Positions 1 through 12,222 of a DNA stretch of 64,000 bases are shown in pieces. The notes beneath the pieces are model-generated. The model saw only the letters and a program-made list of their open reading frames with translations, was not told the origin of the DNA and made no database searches. The translations under genes were made by a program, and so were the position numbers. This DNA comes from Phascolomyces articulosus (taxonomy: Eukaryota > Mucoromycota > Mucoromycetes > Mucorales > Lichtheimiaceae): positions 930,001 to 994,000 of the forward strand of contig JAIXMP010000008.1 of the NCBI GenBank assembly GCA_025677815.1. Reading direction: 5' to 3'. Position 1 is the first letter of the stretch, and each line of letters opens with the position of its first letter.

Positions 1-1211
1 TTGCACCACCACGAGACGACTATGCCAACCATAGAGATAGTAGTCGTACATCGACCATACCCCTCAACAATGAACCACCCGCTTCTACCGCATCTTTTGC
101 TAGTCATGATCATTTAAATGACATACCAACACCACCTACACCTACTGCATTAGCGCCAACAGCAACAGCCGCACAACTAGGAACATTAGCATCCTCCTCA
201 TCACCACCGATTCCCGCTCCACCATTACCATCTGTCATCACGCCACCACCAGCAGTACGGTCACAGGAAGAAGAGGAAGTAGAAGATCATTCTTTACAAC
301 AGCCTCGACCGGAAGATCTATATATGGTAGTTCATCCCTATCCGCCGCAAATGGGAGATGAACTTGGATTACATGTGGGTGATATTATTTGTGTGGCAAT
401 GCCTTTTGATGATGGCTGGGCACTTGGTATTAATGCCATGACAGGATTGAAAGGCGCATTCCCTATGGTATGTGTAACACCTGTGCCAAAGGATGTTTAT
501 GACGAAATGATGCTTTCTGTTGCAGATGACGATTCATCCAAGGTATTGATTGAAGATGGAGATGATAATACAATGACGACCATTATCAATAATAACAGTA
601 ATGGGTATCATCATGATCATTATTATCAGCAACAACAAAATCATTATCAAGAAGGCCAATTCCATCTTCATGACAATGGCCAAGGAGCCATTCAAGATCC
701 ATTTGCCGATACACCTCCACCTCCACCTGCCGCCGTTCATCATTTACGTTATCCACAAACTCGACCACAAACACCACCCCGATTACAATTATTAAATGTT
801 GATCGGCTCAAAGAAAGTGTACGACGTTCCATGAGTCTTGGCGCATTTACATTACCGCGGTCAGAAATGACCAATCATAGCAACATACCCAAACGGACAG
901 CAAGTATGCGTACAGCCACTTATGGTTACTCTGAAGCAGAGAGTCCTACTTCACCGACTTTAAATACTCCCTTTTTCGATGTGACACCTACTACACCTCA
1001 TCGCTTTGAAACATCACTTAATCATCATCATACTAGTACTAATAATAATAATCGATCTTATCACAACCCTTATCATCAACAAGATACCTACGAACTCCAT
1101 GAACAACATTTCAACAATAACACCAAAACCAACCATCATCTTAATAATAGTAATAATATTAGTAATAGTCACCACACTGATCATTTTCAATGGAATTCAT
1201 CCGAAGGATGA
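1..1211 (+). CDS. SH3-domain protein, C-terminal part (5' end outside window)
   Basis: The reading frame is open from base 3 to the TGA at 1209-1211, so the gene enters from the left and its start is missing. A Pro/Ala/Ser/Thr-rich linker leads into an SH3 domain at about 312-475: the ALYDF-like strand reads VVHPYPPQMGDELGL, followed by GDIICVAMPFDDGWALGIN and the closing GLKGAFPMVCV. Fungal SH3 domains of this subtype occur at the cytosolic end of membrane proteins or in polarity and cell-wall stress adaptors; which one this is cannot be told without the N-terminus. The remaining 240 residues are disordered, rich in His, Asn, Gln and Pro (PPPPP at about 714-732), with Ser-rich pieces that could be phosphorylated. 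A later start at 324 would remove the beginning of the SH3 fold and is unlikely. Confidence 0.8.
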   Translation, partial: APPRDDYANHRDSSRTSTIPLNNEPPASTASFASHDHLNDIPTPPTPTALAPTATAAQLGTLASSSSPPIPAPPLPSVITPPPAVRSQEEEEVEDHSLQQPRPEDLYMVVHPYPPQMGDELGLHVGDIICVAMPFDDGWALGINAMTGLKGAFPMVCVTPVPKDVYDEMMLSVADDDSSKVLIEDGDDNTMTTIINNNSNGYHHDHYYQQQQNHYQEGQFHLHDNGQGAIQDPFADTPPPPPAAVHHLRYPQTRPQTPPRLQLLNVDRLKESVRRSMSLGAFTLPRSEMTNHSNIPKRTASMRTATYGYSEAESPTSPTLNTPFFDVTPTTPHRFETSLNHHHTSTNNNNRSYHNPYHQQDTYELHEQHFNNNTKTNHHLNNSNNISNSHHTDHFQWNSSEG

Positions 1212-4200
1212 TGATGAATAAAACACACACGTACACACATACAGACACCCATCTCTTACCCATCGCCTATCACCACCACCAACAAACCATGATCACAAAC
1301 AAAAAAAAAAATGTTGCATCAGTACAAGGAAAAAAAAACAAATCACCTTTTTGTATCTGATATATATATTTTTTTCTTTTTTACATTGTTTAAAAAATGT
1401 GTAGTAAATTGTTGTAAATATTTAAAGCCTCTTCTCTAAATCCCCATCATATTGAAATATATTTGCATTGTTCTTTTTTTTTTAATCTTTTTGCGATCGC
1501 GTGCTATTGAAACTGTTTCTTTTTGTATATATATATATATCATCAGGAAAAATGATGTTACTCAAAAAGGAAGAAAGATACAGAGCCACAGCTTCTGGTT
1601 GTTCTATAAAGATCAGCTTACTTGTTATAATCATGATAGAAAAGGGAAGTTCATGTATTTTTATATACAATAGGATGGAAATAGTAAATGTTATAAAAGT
1701 AGACATGTACTTATCTGATAAAAATAAATTCATATATCAAATATACAAAATGCTGAGTGTAGCCATGATAATAATAATTCTATTGTATGTATGTAACCAT
1801 GCCTATATATAGTTATATATAAAAACACTCCCTGAATATAATTATCAGGGCTTGGACCCTTTGAATTTATATATGATGAGTAATACCTTTTCAGCATTAC
1901 GAAAACAATTTTTGACTTTTTTTTCTTGCTGATAGCATATAATTATATTTCAAATAGAATCTATTTCCATATTTAACAAACGCTTTTTTGTACTATATTT
2001 ACATCATGTACATATATGAAAAATACGGTTTTTTTTAAAGATAGAGAGAATCAGAGTTGCTGATGGATTATTTTAGAGTGATACAAGTTTATTCTTATGC
2101 CTAATAATTGTTCAGACTAAACAATGACATCACAATATCAGTGATGGAAACCCCACACTTCAATCATCTTTTTTTTATGTAGTAGTAAAAGTTGTGACCA
2201 GTATAGAGTCTACAAAGGACGTTATGACTAGCCCAGTAATCATCTCTATCTACTATTATCTAGATATATTTATTATGCAACACAATAAAAATTTAAATAT
2301 GGAGACAACTCAAATGTATATAAAAAAGCTATAAATACAGTTAATAACTTTTATACCCTTATGAAGTTATAAATACAAATTACAATCTTTATACCTTTTA
2401 TGAACGAATACGTATCAATCATGACAGGGTTTAGCTATAAAGCAAAAGTGTTTGAACGAATGCTATATTACTTGATGCTTTCCGATGACGAATGATGGGA
2501 CGGTAGTAGAAAGTAGTATAATATAAGGACATAAAGCTCCTATACAAGAGATTAATGACTTGTGGAACGTTATCATTGAATTGAAGCAACAAATAATTGA
2601 ATTCGCTTATTTGGTGGATTTTATCCCAAAAACTGACAAAACAACCACAATGAATGTTATGGGTAATATTTTTTTCGCTACATTTAAATACTATATATTA
2701 ATATAAAATGTAATTGCACGCAGTACTTGGTAGAAATATGGAAAAACGGAAATAATTTTAACTTTTTTTATATATAATTCCAAATTCTAGAATATATAAT
2801 TAAATAGGATATAATTATAAGATTAAGTATAAACAATGTGGGGCTGAGGAGAAAAAATGCCACCAGAAGATATTATATAATATTATATTCATACATGTTA
2901 CTGTTGTTATGATAAAAAGTAGACTTCATAAAAAATAGCGTATCCATCTACATATTTTATTATTGTTGCCTTATATATAAAGATATATTAATTACATTTA
3001 TATCAATCTTTTTTGTTTCATGATCCAAAATAGGGAACACTGAAGGGAGGGAACTACAACAAACTCATGACGAAAAAGTTAATATACTTGTATTACATTA
3101 ACCCGATTTTTTTTTATTTGTGGCTCCTAATCAAGGTAATGATACAGCCATACTTAGAATTGATAAATGTACCCTTTTAAACAAGTGATTTGTTTAATTA
3201 TATACAAAATATTATGAAGGAACGCATCAAGAATAACAACTGTCTTCTATAGTAGTAGTAGATCCACTTATTCGATCAAATTATTCTCTGGTTTATATTA
3301 CCAATATAGATACTCAATTTAAACTACTTTATTGATTCTATAAAATCAATAACAAAATGTAAATCATAATGAGAACTGAGGCAATGATCCTTACTAAGTA
3401 GTTACTAACTTATACAAGCATCTTGGCTACAGGCATAAAGATACTCCGTTAAGATAAAACCAATTTTTTTGGAAAAATACAAACTGTACGACTCAGGTAT
3501 AGAGTTGCGCGGATAAAATGTAATAAAAAATTATATGTACTTTATATGTTGTAATTGAACTAAACTATTTACGGTGTTTTTTATTTTTTTGGTGGTTGAG
3601 AAAAGAATTTTGGAAAAATCACCATTCCAAGCTTAAATTACCTTGTGTCGCCTTGTTTCTCAAATAAACTGCTGTGTTCCATATATCCAAAAATTTTTAG
3701 TTTTTCTTGTCAAAAAAAAAGTTTTTAGTTGAATTATTTTAGTATTATTCATGCATTCTATTTCCCTGGGATTCAATAGTTTAATTCTGTTATTTTAAAA
3801 AAGATATCGATTCAATAAGTGATAGCCTTATATATCATTTTTGAAGGTTCAAAAAGAAGAAAATACAACAAAAAAAAACATTCAGGGCGATCTGCTTCTT
3901 CCCCCCCCAATTGATATTGTTTCGGCGCCTTAATAATGAATGGGAGTACAAGAGGATCATCTTAGGTTTTTCGTAGATCATTAAGTAACTAAATGATCCT
4001 TTTGCAGGTATTTTTTTTAAGTTCCAATACAAAAAACGTTCCTGGGTTTCTCTTATTTTTTTTAGTCCAATTTTATTACAGAAAATACAAAAAAGAAGAA
4101 TCAGTTTGCACAGTCATTCTCTTTTTCCTTTTCTCTTTTTCTTTTTTTTCTGTCAGTAGACGTTACTTTACCATCCTTTCTTCTTATTCTACTTATTCTT

Positions 4201-4447
4201 GTTATTCTGGCAATGTACACTATAGAAAGTGCATAATAGAACTATTATTATTATATATTATACGTAACAACTTATTCACTCACTCAGTCTACTACTTTTT
4301 ATATTTACCTTCCTCTCCATTTCAAAAACACCATTTGTAATTTTACCCTCATCGCAATAACAACCTCATTTCGAAAAAAAAGGAACTTAAACCACGAACA
4401 CCCCCATATATATATATATATATATATATATATCATATTATTAAAAA
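1212..4447. other. 3.2-kb AT-rich stretch without an intact gene
   Basis: Strongly AT-rich with many T- and A-runs. The first few hundred bases are probably the 3' UTR and terminator of the SH3 gene; the last 300-400 bases (T-rich, TA repeat) are the promoter of the glycosyltransferase gene. I see no tRNA or intact gene. A coding-like fragment around 2540-2671 and a small palindrome at 1832-1852 (CCCTGA arms) are noted under findings. Confidence 0.6.
4406..4433. repeat. (TA)n repeat before glycosyltransferase start
   Basis: Uninterrupted alternating AT of about 28 bases, 14 bases before the ATG at 4448. It lies in the 5' leader or core promoter and should be length-variable. Confidence 0.8.
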
Positions 4448-7400
4448 ATGGCAGTTATACGACAACAAAGAGTAGGCATGTTATTTTGCGCTACACTTAC
4501 TTGTTTTTTCCTTGTTGCAACGTCTTTCTATGCATGGTCATCCCATTTAAAAAATACCCCAAAAATCAAAAATCAACGACAACCACAATCATCTATACCT
4601 CTCATTGAATATTTGGATGCAGCACAACTAGCAGATAGTGTTTCACCACTTTGGTCACAATCCTGGTATTCAGTCCATCGTAATAATCGTAAAGAATTAG
4701 GTTCGTAGTAATCATAATATCAGATCTATTATCAGTATATTACAAACATGTACACACACATCAACACCCCCCTTATTTTTATTATTATATAAAAAAAAGC
4801 ATGCAATTCTTTCCCTTTTATGTGATATTCTATATACTAATTATGAATCTTTTTATCTATATAAAATAATAGAAAATCAACGTAAATTAAACGAAATTAT
4901 TAAACTTGCTGATACCATTGAACTAGATGAATCACAACAATCTTCGGTAACAGCTATTGTTTTATGTAATCCTCAGGTTCAACAACAAGTCGACGCCATT
5001 CAATCTCAATCTGTTGCGCCGGATTTTGTTTGGATTGTATGTGAAACAGAAGATGATCCCATCGTACAGCAACAACGGCAACAACAAGAATCTGTACGGA
5101 AAAATACAGAAATATGGATTGGTGATGTCCGTCGTATTCGTTCCAGTACAGAGTATGTTTGGATTGTGGATAAGGATACTCTTCCTGGTCAACGTTATTT
5201 GGAATTACTCATGAAATTGGCGCATACAAATACCTATCGTGAAATCCTTTTAGGTCATCGTGGTGCTCGTCTTACAAGTATTACCAACGACAATGATAAT
5301 ACCCATGATCAACATGTATCGTGTGAATCAGTTGTGGAATATCAGCCCGTAGATATTGTCAATGATGCTTGGTTATTACGATCAGAATGGTTATCAGCCC
5401 TTTCACCTTATGTCAACGATGATGCACCTTTGGGCTATTGGATCAGTCGAAATCTCAAAGCTGTTGTGGGTATTCAATCTGTCACATTACCAGAAGATAA
5501 TGATAATAACTATCCTGATTATACCATTACTATCAATCATGAACTCGTTGATATTTGTCCAAGTATCAATGAATATCTTTCTAAGGCAGAAGGACATCGT
5601 GCCAATAACAAGAATGAAGAGGAAGAAACATTGGGATTTGAAAATGATGTGGTTGTACAAAAACCATCGGCTACTACAGCAACAGACAAGGAGGAAGGCG
5701 ATGTAACTGAACATCAATCAGGATCAGGTGCTATTATGTTTTTGATGGATGAAGAAGTTCATTTGGATATGGCATGGATGGAACTTATATGTGAAATGCA
5801 TAAACGGGCTGATAATAATGCAGTAGTCCATCTTGCCACCACAGGTCGTGGTAATCTTCATATCAATGATATAGTCACTTTAATTTCAACCTACAATTCA
5901 AAATGTGCCGCCTCTCTTCCAAGAGATCATATTCATAGTTTACAAATCATGGAAACACAATCAAATCAGCTGGTCCCACGATTGACACGTTTAGTGATGG
6001 CGGCAGAAATCCAAGTAGTTATTCATGTACAACAAGAAAGTCTGGATTCGATACAAACAATGAAGCACATGCTTCCCGATGTAACGATTATTGGATTGCC
6101 TCATCATGATTTAAATCATGTGACATGGATGTCAGAATTGCCTGTTACTACCCTTCAACGTAAGTATAGTAAAAAAAAATTCTATATATGGATAGTGTGT
6201 AATGCAGCTATCGATTCAAGTTTAATGCAAAACATTTTTTTCTTGCTGTCATTGATCTTGAAAAATAACAACTTCTTTTCATGGATTCTAGAATGGCATG
6301 ATTTCACGGTAAAAATGGTATTAACTACCGAAAGCAATGATGCTCCACCCTTTGAGCGGTTACTACGATCGGTACAAAATGCCGGTTTCCTTGGTGACAC
6401 GGTTGATATTACGATCTTTATGGAATGTACAAGTCATGTCAAAACTCAACAACTGGCAGAAACTCTATTTTGGCCACATGGTGAAAAAGACCTTCGACAC
6501 CGTATTGTACCTACCAGTCGTTCATGGATGTTTGCCGAATCCTGGTATCCATCGAGTGATAATGAATATGCTGTGATTCTTGATGATGGTATTGAAGTAT
6601 CACCCTTATTCTATATTTGGACGAAATATAGTATCCTCAAATACCGTTATAATCCCACTCCGAAAAAGAACCTGTTTGGAGTTAGTTTATACTCGCCACG
6701 AATCATTGATTCAAGCGAAGAACAACGCGAGTTATTTGAACCCCCGAGTGGATATACTCCTTATTTGATGCAAGCCCCATGCAGTTTAGGCGGGGGTGCC
6801 GTCTATTTTCCTGAACATTGGCGAGAATTCCATGACTTTATGACAGCACGTATAGCTGACCAAGATTCTCATCAACTTCAAACAATCCAAGTCCCCGGCG
6901 CACGGTCGCGTCACTGGAAGTACTCCTGGCGACGCTATCTTGACGAACTTGTGTATCTGCGAGGAAACGTCATGCTTTATCCTAACTTTGAAGACAATGC
7001 TAGTTTTTCAACAAGACATCAATTACCTGAACATGCGACCAAACATCAAGCACAGGATAATCTTGATTTACCGGGAGCTGCTCGCGCTGTGGCTGGATTA
7101 TTCACTGTACCCTTATTGAAGGATACATTTGCGTTACCTGATCGTCAATTACCAGATTGGGGTGATTTACCTGTGTTAGACTTGTTTGGTAAACCGGCCA
7201 CGTTAGATATCCTCGCTGAGCGAGGAAAAGAATTACAGCAACAGGTCTCTTCATGCCTCCATTCTCATGAAAATGACTATGATCCTTCAGATTTATTATG
7301 TGCATTTGCTCATGTTGTTGTGGAAGAAAAAGAAGAAGGGGATAAAAAGAAGAAAAAGAAGCAACAAAAACAACAGGAGGAGAAAAAGCAAAGTGAATTA

Positions 7401-7466
7401 CCAACAAAATTAGTGACGCTGTATTTACCCACCAATACCAACGTTGCTGAAGCTACTTCAATTTAG
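4448..7466 (+). CDS. Type II membrane protein with GT2-like glycosyltransferase domain
   Basis: Three exons, 4448-4700, 4873-6159 and 6292-7466, give 904 residues. The first intron has the rare donor GTTCGT; the second is 132 nt with GTAAGT and would also read through in frame, but splicing joins TTLQ to QWHDFTVK cleanly. Residues about 11-33 form one hydrophobic anchor (MLFCATLTCFFLVATSFYAW) after a short basic N-terminus, typical of a Golgi or ER type II protein. The C-terminal half carries a GT-A-like domain: VKMVLTTESNDAPPFERLL is the nucleotide-binding start and YAVILDDGIEVSPLFY contains the acidic DD motif expected to bind metal and sugar nucleotide. An earlier region (FVWIVCETEDD, YVWIVDKDT) looks like a second, degenerate glycosyltransferase-type fold. 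The last 50 residues are Lys/Gln-rich. The sugar and acceptor are unknown; a role in wall or glycoprotein glycan synthesis is inference. Confidence 0.8.
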
Positions 7467-7787
7467 ACCCTCCAATTTCATGCGGAATACAACTTTTTTT
7501 CTTATTTTATTTTTGTAAATATTTTTCCATTTAACCATATAAACCACCAGCACTCTATTATTCTTCTTCCTTCTATTCTTCTTGTTTCTATCTCCATATT
7601 ATATAAATACACACTTTTTTTATACATATATATATAATTATAATATAATAACAGACATACTTTAGTTTTTTTTTAAGGTTGTCTTTTTTTTTCTTTTTTC
7701 CCTTTTGACCTGAGTGTGTGCTGTAAATAACACCTTCGTTTCTTTTCTTTCCTTCCTTTTATCTATTATATTATTATTTCAGTCCGG
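7467..7787 (+). promoter_or_regulatory. Intergenic region upstream of VAC7
   Basis: T- and pyrimidine-rich 321-bp spacer between two plus-strand genes. It holds the 3' end of the glycosyltransferase gene and the promoter of the Vac7 gene, with a TATA-like stretch near 7625-7650 and a long pyrimidine tract just before the ATG. No specific operator is recognised. Confidence 0.4.
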
Positions 7788-10206
7788 ATGTCAGCTCAAT
7801 TTGACGGATCGGACAAAAATTCCAATCCTAATCCTTCCTCCATTACTCCAGAAATGCCAGAAAGTTCTTTGAATAATACCAATAATACCAATAACAATAA
7901 TAACAGTAATAATATTCAAAACGAGGAAACCACAGCAACACCAATTATTTTAGCACCAACGACAACCCCTAGTACTAATACTACTAGTGTCGACAAGGGA
8001 ACTTCTACAACTCGTCAACAACAACAACAACAGCAACAACAGGATGAATTCAAAAAAAGACCTTATATGCCCAAATTTGCTACGATTCATACAGATAAAT
8101 ATCCACAGAATCTTCGACGAGAATTCCCAATGAGTAACTTTGATCGTAATCTTACTGTTGAAAAAGCTCGTTTTGATCCACAACCTAATGACCATAAAGA
8201 AATACCTCCTCCGGCTCCTCCGTCGTCTTCTTCTCCACCTCATTTGGTGAGTGACCAACTACAACCACAGCCTCAACAACCACAGTTACAACATCCTCCA
8301 CGACCAGCTTCTCCTCCAATAGTGACTCCCAGTAGTATTACTCCTTCTGTATCAAGTAATGGTATTCATACACCTTCAAGTACATTTTCTGTACCCAATA
8401 CAAAACCTACTCGACCACCTACTAAATCAAAAAGCGAGGTAATTAATTTGCGATAAATAAATGATAAGGAAATGAGAATGATAGTGGTGTGCGATGTATA
8501 ATTGGGATTTTATTATTGGGTCAAGATTCTTTTTCATAAAATGCCCATGCAGAAAAAAGAAAATTTACATAAAATATGTGCTATCTTTCTCTCTCCTTCC
8601 CCTTTGTATCTCAAATGATATACACCACACATACATACTCCATCATCACACCTCCTTCTTTTACTAGGGAGATCGAACTACACGCAATTCAGTGAAAAAG
8701 CGTCGACGCCCCCCTCCACCCATGACGGGTACTGCCACACCTGCCGAAGTATTTCACCGAAATTTAATTGACGCTGTTTCGAATGTTGAAGGTAAATAAA
8801 AAAAACATTTTTTTATTAATAAATCGGCAAACATACATATTTTTTTTCGTCCAATATAAACTCATCTTTATAAAAAAAAATTGTTTGCTTCATAAAAAAT
8901 AGATTCGGATGAAAACGAACAATATGTCTATTCTTATGGTGGTACCACCATTGATCATACTTCGTATCATTCTGATCTTGTCTATCGTCCACAATCGATA
9001 CGGTCATCGCCTGCATCTCCCATGCATGATTCACGTCGTGTTAGTCCTTTATCAAGGACCAGTAGTTTCTTTGGTGATTTATTTCGTTCTTTGACTCGAC
9101 AACAACATCAACAACAACAACAGCAACAAATGCATTCTCATCCTCATCATCATCAAGCTGGATCTGTTTTATTAGATGAAGAAGAAAATATATCACAGCC
9201 ACATCGTCCAAAATTACGAAGTAATGTCATGGATCATCGTCCCAAACAGCTTCAGGGAAGTGAAACTTGGGAACCTCATCAATGGTACGATAATAAACAT
9301 TCTATGCGTGCCACACCACCTCATTTACTTGGCTTACCTCCTCCTTCTGCTGCTCATCATCATCCAATACCTGAAACAACCACGACGCGACATAATCGAC
9401 AACGCATATACCCAGAAGCATATCATACGGATGGATACAGTAGCGATGATGAAGGTGCCCCCTTATTATTTCGACGATCCAAAGGAGGACGTCGCTATCG
9501 TCATATGAACGGTAATAATGATAACAACAAAAAACGACCATGGCCACGTATTGTTGGAAATATTATGTGTGGTCTTTTACTAGCTGCGCTAGGTCTCCTA
9601 TTCCTTGTCATCTATCGTGCTCGACCTTTGACGGATATTTCAGTGGAAATGGGTCGTGTACTAGCATCGGACAAGGAACTTATTTTCGACTTGCGGGTCA
9701 AGGCAAACAATTGGAATTGGTGGACAGTGCAAGTAGCCGATGCAGATATCAGTGTTTTTGCATTTAGTCAAGTGGTGCCATTGGATTATTATGATGACAA
9801 CAATGAAAATAATAATTCAACCACTGTTCTACCTCATGGTGTGGATCCGGCTGAATACTTGGGTAGTTTTTATCGATTCGATGAACCACTTTTGTTTTCT
9901 CCAGCCATGATATCTTCAGAAGAACCTTTTGAAGCCAGTAGTCAAATTCGGATAAAGTCACCAGGTGCCGATGAGAGTGGCAATCAACGATGGTCACGTA
10001 TTATTCGTTATCAATATGGATTAGTGGCTAGAGGTGTACTTAAATATCGTCCACTTCCTTTTGGTAGCTTTTATCGACAATCAGCGGCAATTTGTGATGT
10101 AGCTAGAGTGGATCCTACCACAGGGGTGGTATCTGAAGATCCAGATCAAAGTTATTGTTTAAAAGATGGTAAAAAATTGATAAAAAATCCTCCATCGCCA
10201 TCATAA
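7788..10206 (+). CDS. VAC7: Vacuolar segregation protein 7 homologue (Fab1 activator)
   Basis: Exons 7788-8438, 8668-8791 and 8903-10206 give 692 residues. In yeast Vac7 is a vacuolar membrane protein that, with Vac14 and Fig4, stimulates Fab1 to make PI(3,5)P2 and so controls vacuole size and fission. The family signature is clear: AEVFHRNLIDAVSNVEDSDE, then a Ser/Asp stretch with YSSDDEGAPLL, a single membrane segment at about residues 474-495 (NIMCGLLLAALGLLFLVIY), and a lumenal LEA-like domain beginning SVEMGRVLASDKELIFDL and continuing VKANNWNWWTVQVADADISV. The N-terminal 220 residues and the Gln/His tracts are low complexity. Exon joins restore the conserved motif across intron 2, which supports the model. 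Identity comes from motifs read by eye. Confidence 0.88.
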
Positions 10207-10539
10207 AAAAACCCTCACCTGAAGTTATGTTTTTTTATATAATAGCATTAATAAAAAAAGTTGTTCATATATCATTTTTTTTCTTTATATTATCTATTTA
10301 TCATTCATAATATATATATATATATAATGCCAGTACGTATATTTAATAAAGAGAATCAATTTATTTGAAGTTAGTGCTTTTTTTATGTACTAGTGCATGT
10401 CATTTTTATGCAAGCCAGGAAAATAATTTATTATATGAAGTATTTAGTAAATAATTAATTATGATACAAATATTAATGGTAATTTACAAATATAAAATTG
10501 ATATTTACATCATACAAATAGAATATATGCATGTTTGTT
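10207..10539. terminator. Convergent 3' region between VAC7 and HET gene
   Basis: AT-rich 333-bp spacer between two convergent genes, so it must contain both polyadenylation regions. Several AATAAA-like words are present (for example near 10250 and 10345). No gene is seen. Confidence 0.4.
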
Positions 10540-12222
10540 TTACTCGATGAGGAATGTTTGTTCTGGAAGAGTACAACCAGAGAAAAGGTCATCTCTGTTT
10601 CTTATGTTACAAGTGCCAATCGCTTTATAGTGATTTTTTCCATTCCTTTTGATAACTGGACAAGTAAGGTGAGGCCATCGTGAATTTTTCTTTTTAAAAA
10701 CTATGTCAAAGAGAATCACACAATGGGTGCGAATACCCACGATGTTCTCGGTCAAATCAAAGTGAATCGTTATAAAATCGTGTATCCCAGGATATTTATG
10801 CCATTGCAAGTCTTTTTTTTGTATGTTAAAGAAAAGAGATAATAGCTGGAACCATTTAGAAACCATGAACCGTAATCGATATGAATTTTCACCGATACCT
10901 CGAGCATCTGCCAAATAAATATACTTGCACTCTGACTGACCAGGAAATTGAATGGGGACTCTAATATACCAATCTTCATTGTTATAATATTTAGGGAAGG
11001 GTGGTAGTTCATCGTACCCGACAGATAAAGAACCATTAGGAGCATAGATGAGAGATGGAAAGTTTGTAATCCCAGCACATGTCAATTGCATAATCCTTCC
11101 ATGCACACGGTAATTTTTAAAAGCAGTAACCATACTGCCTTCTGATGGATTCATTTTGTGTTCCCCAGAAACACCTGTCCAAGATGGCAAGTTTTTGAAT
11201 TTCAAAATGGGTATATAATGTTCCATCATGGTTGTTGTTGCAATACGGTGTGGCTTGACTCTTCCAATGGATTTATATCGATTATATCCTCCGAAACATA
11301 GAATGCTCAAATCACCTTGCGCTAAAAGACCGTAAAATAGAATCATCAAGTCTTCCAATGGCTGTGTATAATTGATATTGATACGGTTGATAATACCAGG
11401 AAAAATGTTGGCTAATGCAAATACTCGATCATGAGCATTTGTGCTGGAACGTAAATGAGCAAAGTGTAACACAGAAGCAACGTTCCAATCTTCGATGGGT
11501 CTTGTAAGCATATTAATATAGGCTGTGTGATATTCTGTATCTGTCCACAAATGAGTATTTTGGCCCACGAATAATAGTCTCTGTGATTTTATAGCTTCTT
11601 CCAACGTCCAAAGGCGTAAACTCCAGTGAGAGGTTGGTATTATTTCTTTGGCACTCAGGAATAAACTAAACAGCTCATCGGCTTGTTGTTCTATGGGTGT
11701 CTGCCGCTCAATTTTTGACAGATCGACCTCTTTCATTTGGAATTCAGGTACAAGAGCCACAGTACAGTATGCGTTGCTGTATATTTGATGCATATGATGA
11801 ATTTCGCGATGTTTTTCCACCAAATCCTCTTGATTAATGCACATTTGGTCGTACCAGATATATTTAATATTGAAATCTTGACATATCTTTCGAATGACAC
11901 CTTCAAATGTTGTCATTATACTCCAAGGTTCTAAATACACCTTGTGTTTGCCTTGATCATTTCGTATATGCTTTTTGGTTTTTGGATCGACAACATAATC
12001 ACCTGATTGATTCCATGAATAAGAAATTGCACAGTATCCTTCCTTTACTTGAGATCCGGGAACGATTCGCATATCTTCTATGCGGACGAGTTTACTAGGC
12101 ATAAACTTGGGCCGTGGCAACGCATTTGGTACTTTTACGGGTGGTGATCGATATCGAAAGACCTGAAGAGGTTTCTTGTTGGGTCTAATTGTCCATTGTC
12201 TGCTACTGTACTCAATATACAT
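10540..12222 (-). CDS. HET (heterokaryon incompatibility) domain protein
   Basis: A single uninterrupted exon of 560 residues. The N-terminal third carries the HET domain: YCAISYSWNQSG, then IKYIWYDQMCINQEDLVEK and MHQIYSNAYCTVALVPE, and later RLWTLEEAIKSQRLLFVG. These match the conserved blocks of the family (SYxWG, lWiDxlCINQ, IYxxA, RxWTxxE). In ascomycetes HET proteins trigger death of fused incompatible cells and the domain is related to TIR folds; the role in Mucoromycota is not established. The C-terminal 350 residues are not recognised and show no membrane segment. Unlike its multi-exon neighbours it has no intron. The start at 12222 is the first ATG of the open frame and gives a complete domain. 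Confidence 0.85.
   Translation of the reverse strand: MYIEYSSRQWTIRPNKKPLQVFRYRSPPVKVPNALPRPKFMPSKLVRIEDMRIVPGSQVKEGYCAISYSWNQSGDYVVDPKTKKHIRNDQGKHKVYLEPWSIMTTFEGVIRKICQDFNIKYIWYDQMCINQEDLVEKHREIHHMHQIYSNAYCTVALVPEFQMKEVDLSKIERQTPIEQQADELFSLFLSAKEIIPTSHWSLRLWTLEEAIKSQRLLFVGQNTHLWTDTEYHTAYINMLTRPIEDWNVASVLHFAHLRSSTNAHDRVFALANIFPGIINRININYTQPLEDLMILFYGLLAQGDLSILCFGGYNRYKSIGRVKPHRIATTTMMEHYIPILKFKNLPSWTGVSGEHKMNPSEGSMVTAFKNYRVHGRIMQLTCAGITNFPSLIYAPNGSLSVGYDELPPFPKYYNNEDWYIRVPIQFPGQSECKYIYLADARGIGENSYRLRFMVSKWFQLLSLFFNIQKKDLQWHKYPGIHDFITIHFDLTENIVGIRTHCVILFDIVFKKKNSRWPHLTCPVIKRNGKNHYKAIGTCNIRNRDDLFSGCTLPEQTFLIE

Noticed and set aside
1832..1852. CCCTGA...TCAGGG palindrome as a terminator or element end
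   Set aside because: Short, single copy, and more than 600 bases from the nearest stop; no function can be supported.
6160..6291. Reading through the 132-nt second intron of the glycosyltransferase
   Set aside because: The frame stays open, but the segment has a GTAAGT donor, a CTAG acceptor and AT-rich, non-conserved content; treated as an intron.
7950..8240. Arg-rich minus-strand frame inside VAC7 exon 1
   Set aside because: Shadow of the Pro/Ser/Gln-rich coding strand.
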